Assembly (NCBI RefSeq): GCF_022201045.2
Contig: NC_068558.1
Location: forward strand, 44,357,001-44,421,000
DNA length: 64,000 nucleotides
Reading direction: 5' to 3'
Source: Citrus sinensis
Taxonomy: Eukaryota > Streptophyta > Magnoliopsida > Sapindales > Rutaceae
The notes under the pieces are model-generated. The model saw only the letters and a list, made by a program, of their open reading frames with translations. It had not been told where the DNA came from and made no database searches. Shown piece by piece: positions 63,801-64,000 of this stretch (position 1 is its first letter; each line of letters opens with the position of its first letter). The position numbers and the translations under genes were made by a program.

Positions 63801-64000
63801 GCCTTGAGCAAGAGTACAATGCTGTTTTTTTCCCGTACGCACACTCGCTCTCTATTATTTGATTTGTACAGACTGTCGAATAACTGTGAGAAAAAGACTA
63901 TAAATCGACAGTCTGTATAAATCGCATTTTGAGTTTCGACTTATGCAGCTTTGGAATTGAACAAATTGCCTGCTGCTTATGTTCTGTAGGTGTGGTCATC
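60846..64000 (+). CDS. SP1: SP1-type RING E3 ubiquitin ligase, tandem copy B (cut by window end)
   Basis: Same exon plan as copy A: 60846-60919, 61043-61095, 61666-61790, 61896-61991, 62189-62326, 62411-62476, 63005-63117, 63228-63338, 63587-63633, 63726-63834 and 63990 to beyond 64000. Ten complete exons keep splice sites and frame, so it looks functional as far as seen. It has amino-acid changes from copy A such as MISWGG for MIPWGG, LEEL for LKEL, EETTERHF for EETAEQHF, VRGT to VHGT, and NAVFFP for NAVFVP just before the RING histidine. The codon after CGH starts with C where copy A has ATG (Met). Introns are also similar, so the duplication is fairly recent. The RING end is outside the window. 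Confidence 0.9.

Overview
The window is nuclear DNA from a flowering plant, a eudicot. Genes are intron-rich with GT-AG (and a few GC-AG) introns, and introns and spacers are AT-rich. Products are plant proteins: chloroplast isoamylase 2, PALE CRESS, Mediator subunit 33, BPM and SP1. A GC-rich tandem-repeat insert of about 150-170 bp per unit would fit a Citrus-type genome. That genus guess is inference only.

Layout. 1-3 kb: ISA2 (+, coding region without introns). 3.7-7.8 kb: PALE CRESS (-). 8.1-16.3 kb: a complete-ended Mutator-like element (MULE) of 8,165 bp with ~120-bp terminal inverted repeats and a perfect 9-bp target-site duplication. It carries a decayed ULP1/DUF1985 gene (+) and a MuDR-type transposase (-) with one in-frame stop. 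16.5-24.2 kb: MED33/REF4-type Mediator subunit (-). 24.8-27.7 kb: C2H2 zinc-finger DEDDh exonuclease (-) with two GC-AG introns. 28.4-29.3 kb: HIPP-type metal-binding protein (-). 30.1-32.3 kb: LSM2 (-), whose first coding exon is only the ATG. 33.3-35.9 kb: BPM-type MATH-BTB protein (-). 36-41 kb: AT-rich spacer with no gene seen. 41.0-45.2 kb: uncharacterised membrane-anchored plant protein (+). 46.0-46.3 kb: GC-rich repeat insert with 9-bp flanking direct repeats. 46.8-50.7 kb: mitochondrial EF-Tu (-). 51.1-52.5 kb: nested non-autonomous DNA transposons. 53.0-54.5 kb: GDSL esterase/lipase (+). 55.8-59.1 kb and 60.8-64 kb: tandem duplicate SP1-type RING E3 ligases (+), the second cut by the window end.

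The host genes are ordinary single-copy neighbours, not an operon. Several act in organelles: ISA2 in plastid starch, PAC in plastid RNA and ribosomes, SP1 at the plastid envelope, and EF-Tu in mitochondrial translation. The order PAC-MED33-exonuclease matches what I recall of Arabidopsis At2g48120-48110-48100, so the MULE appears to have landed inside an old syntenic block, just upstream of PAC. No rRNA, tRNA, CRISPR or LTR element was recognised. Exon borders were derived by hand from splice signals, reading-frame continuity and recalled family sequences. Reading phases close for every host gene listed.
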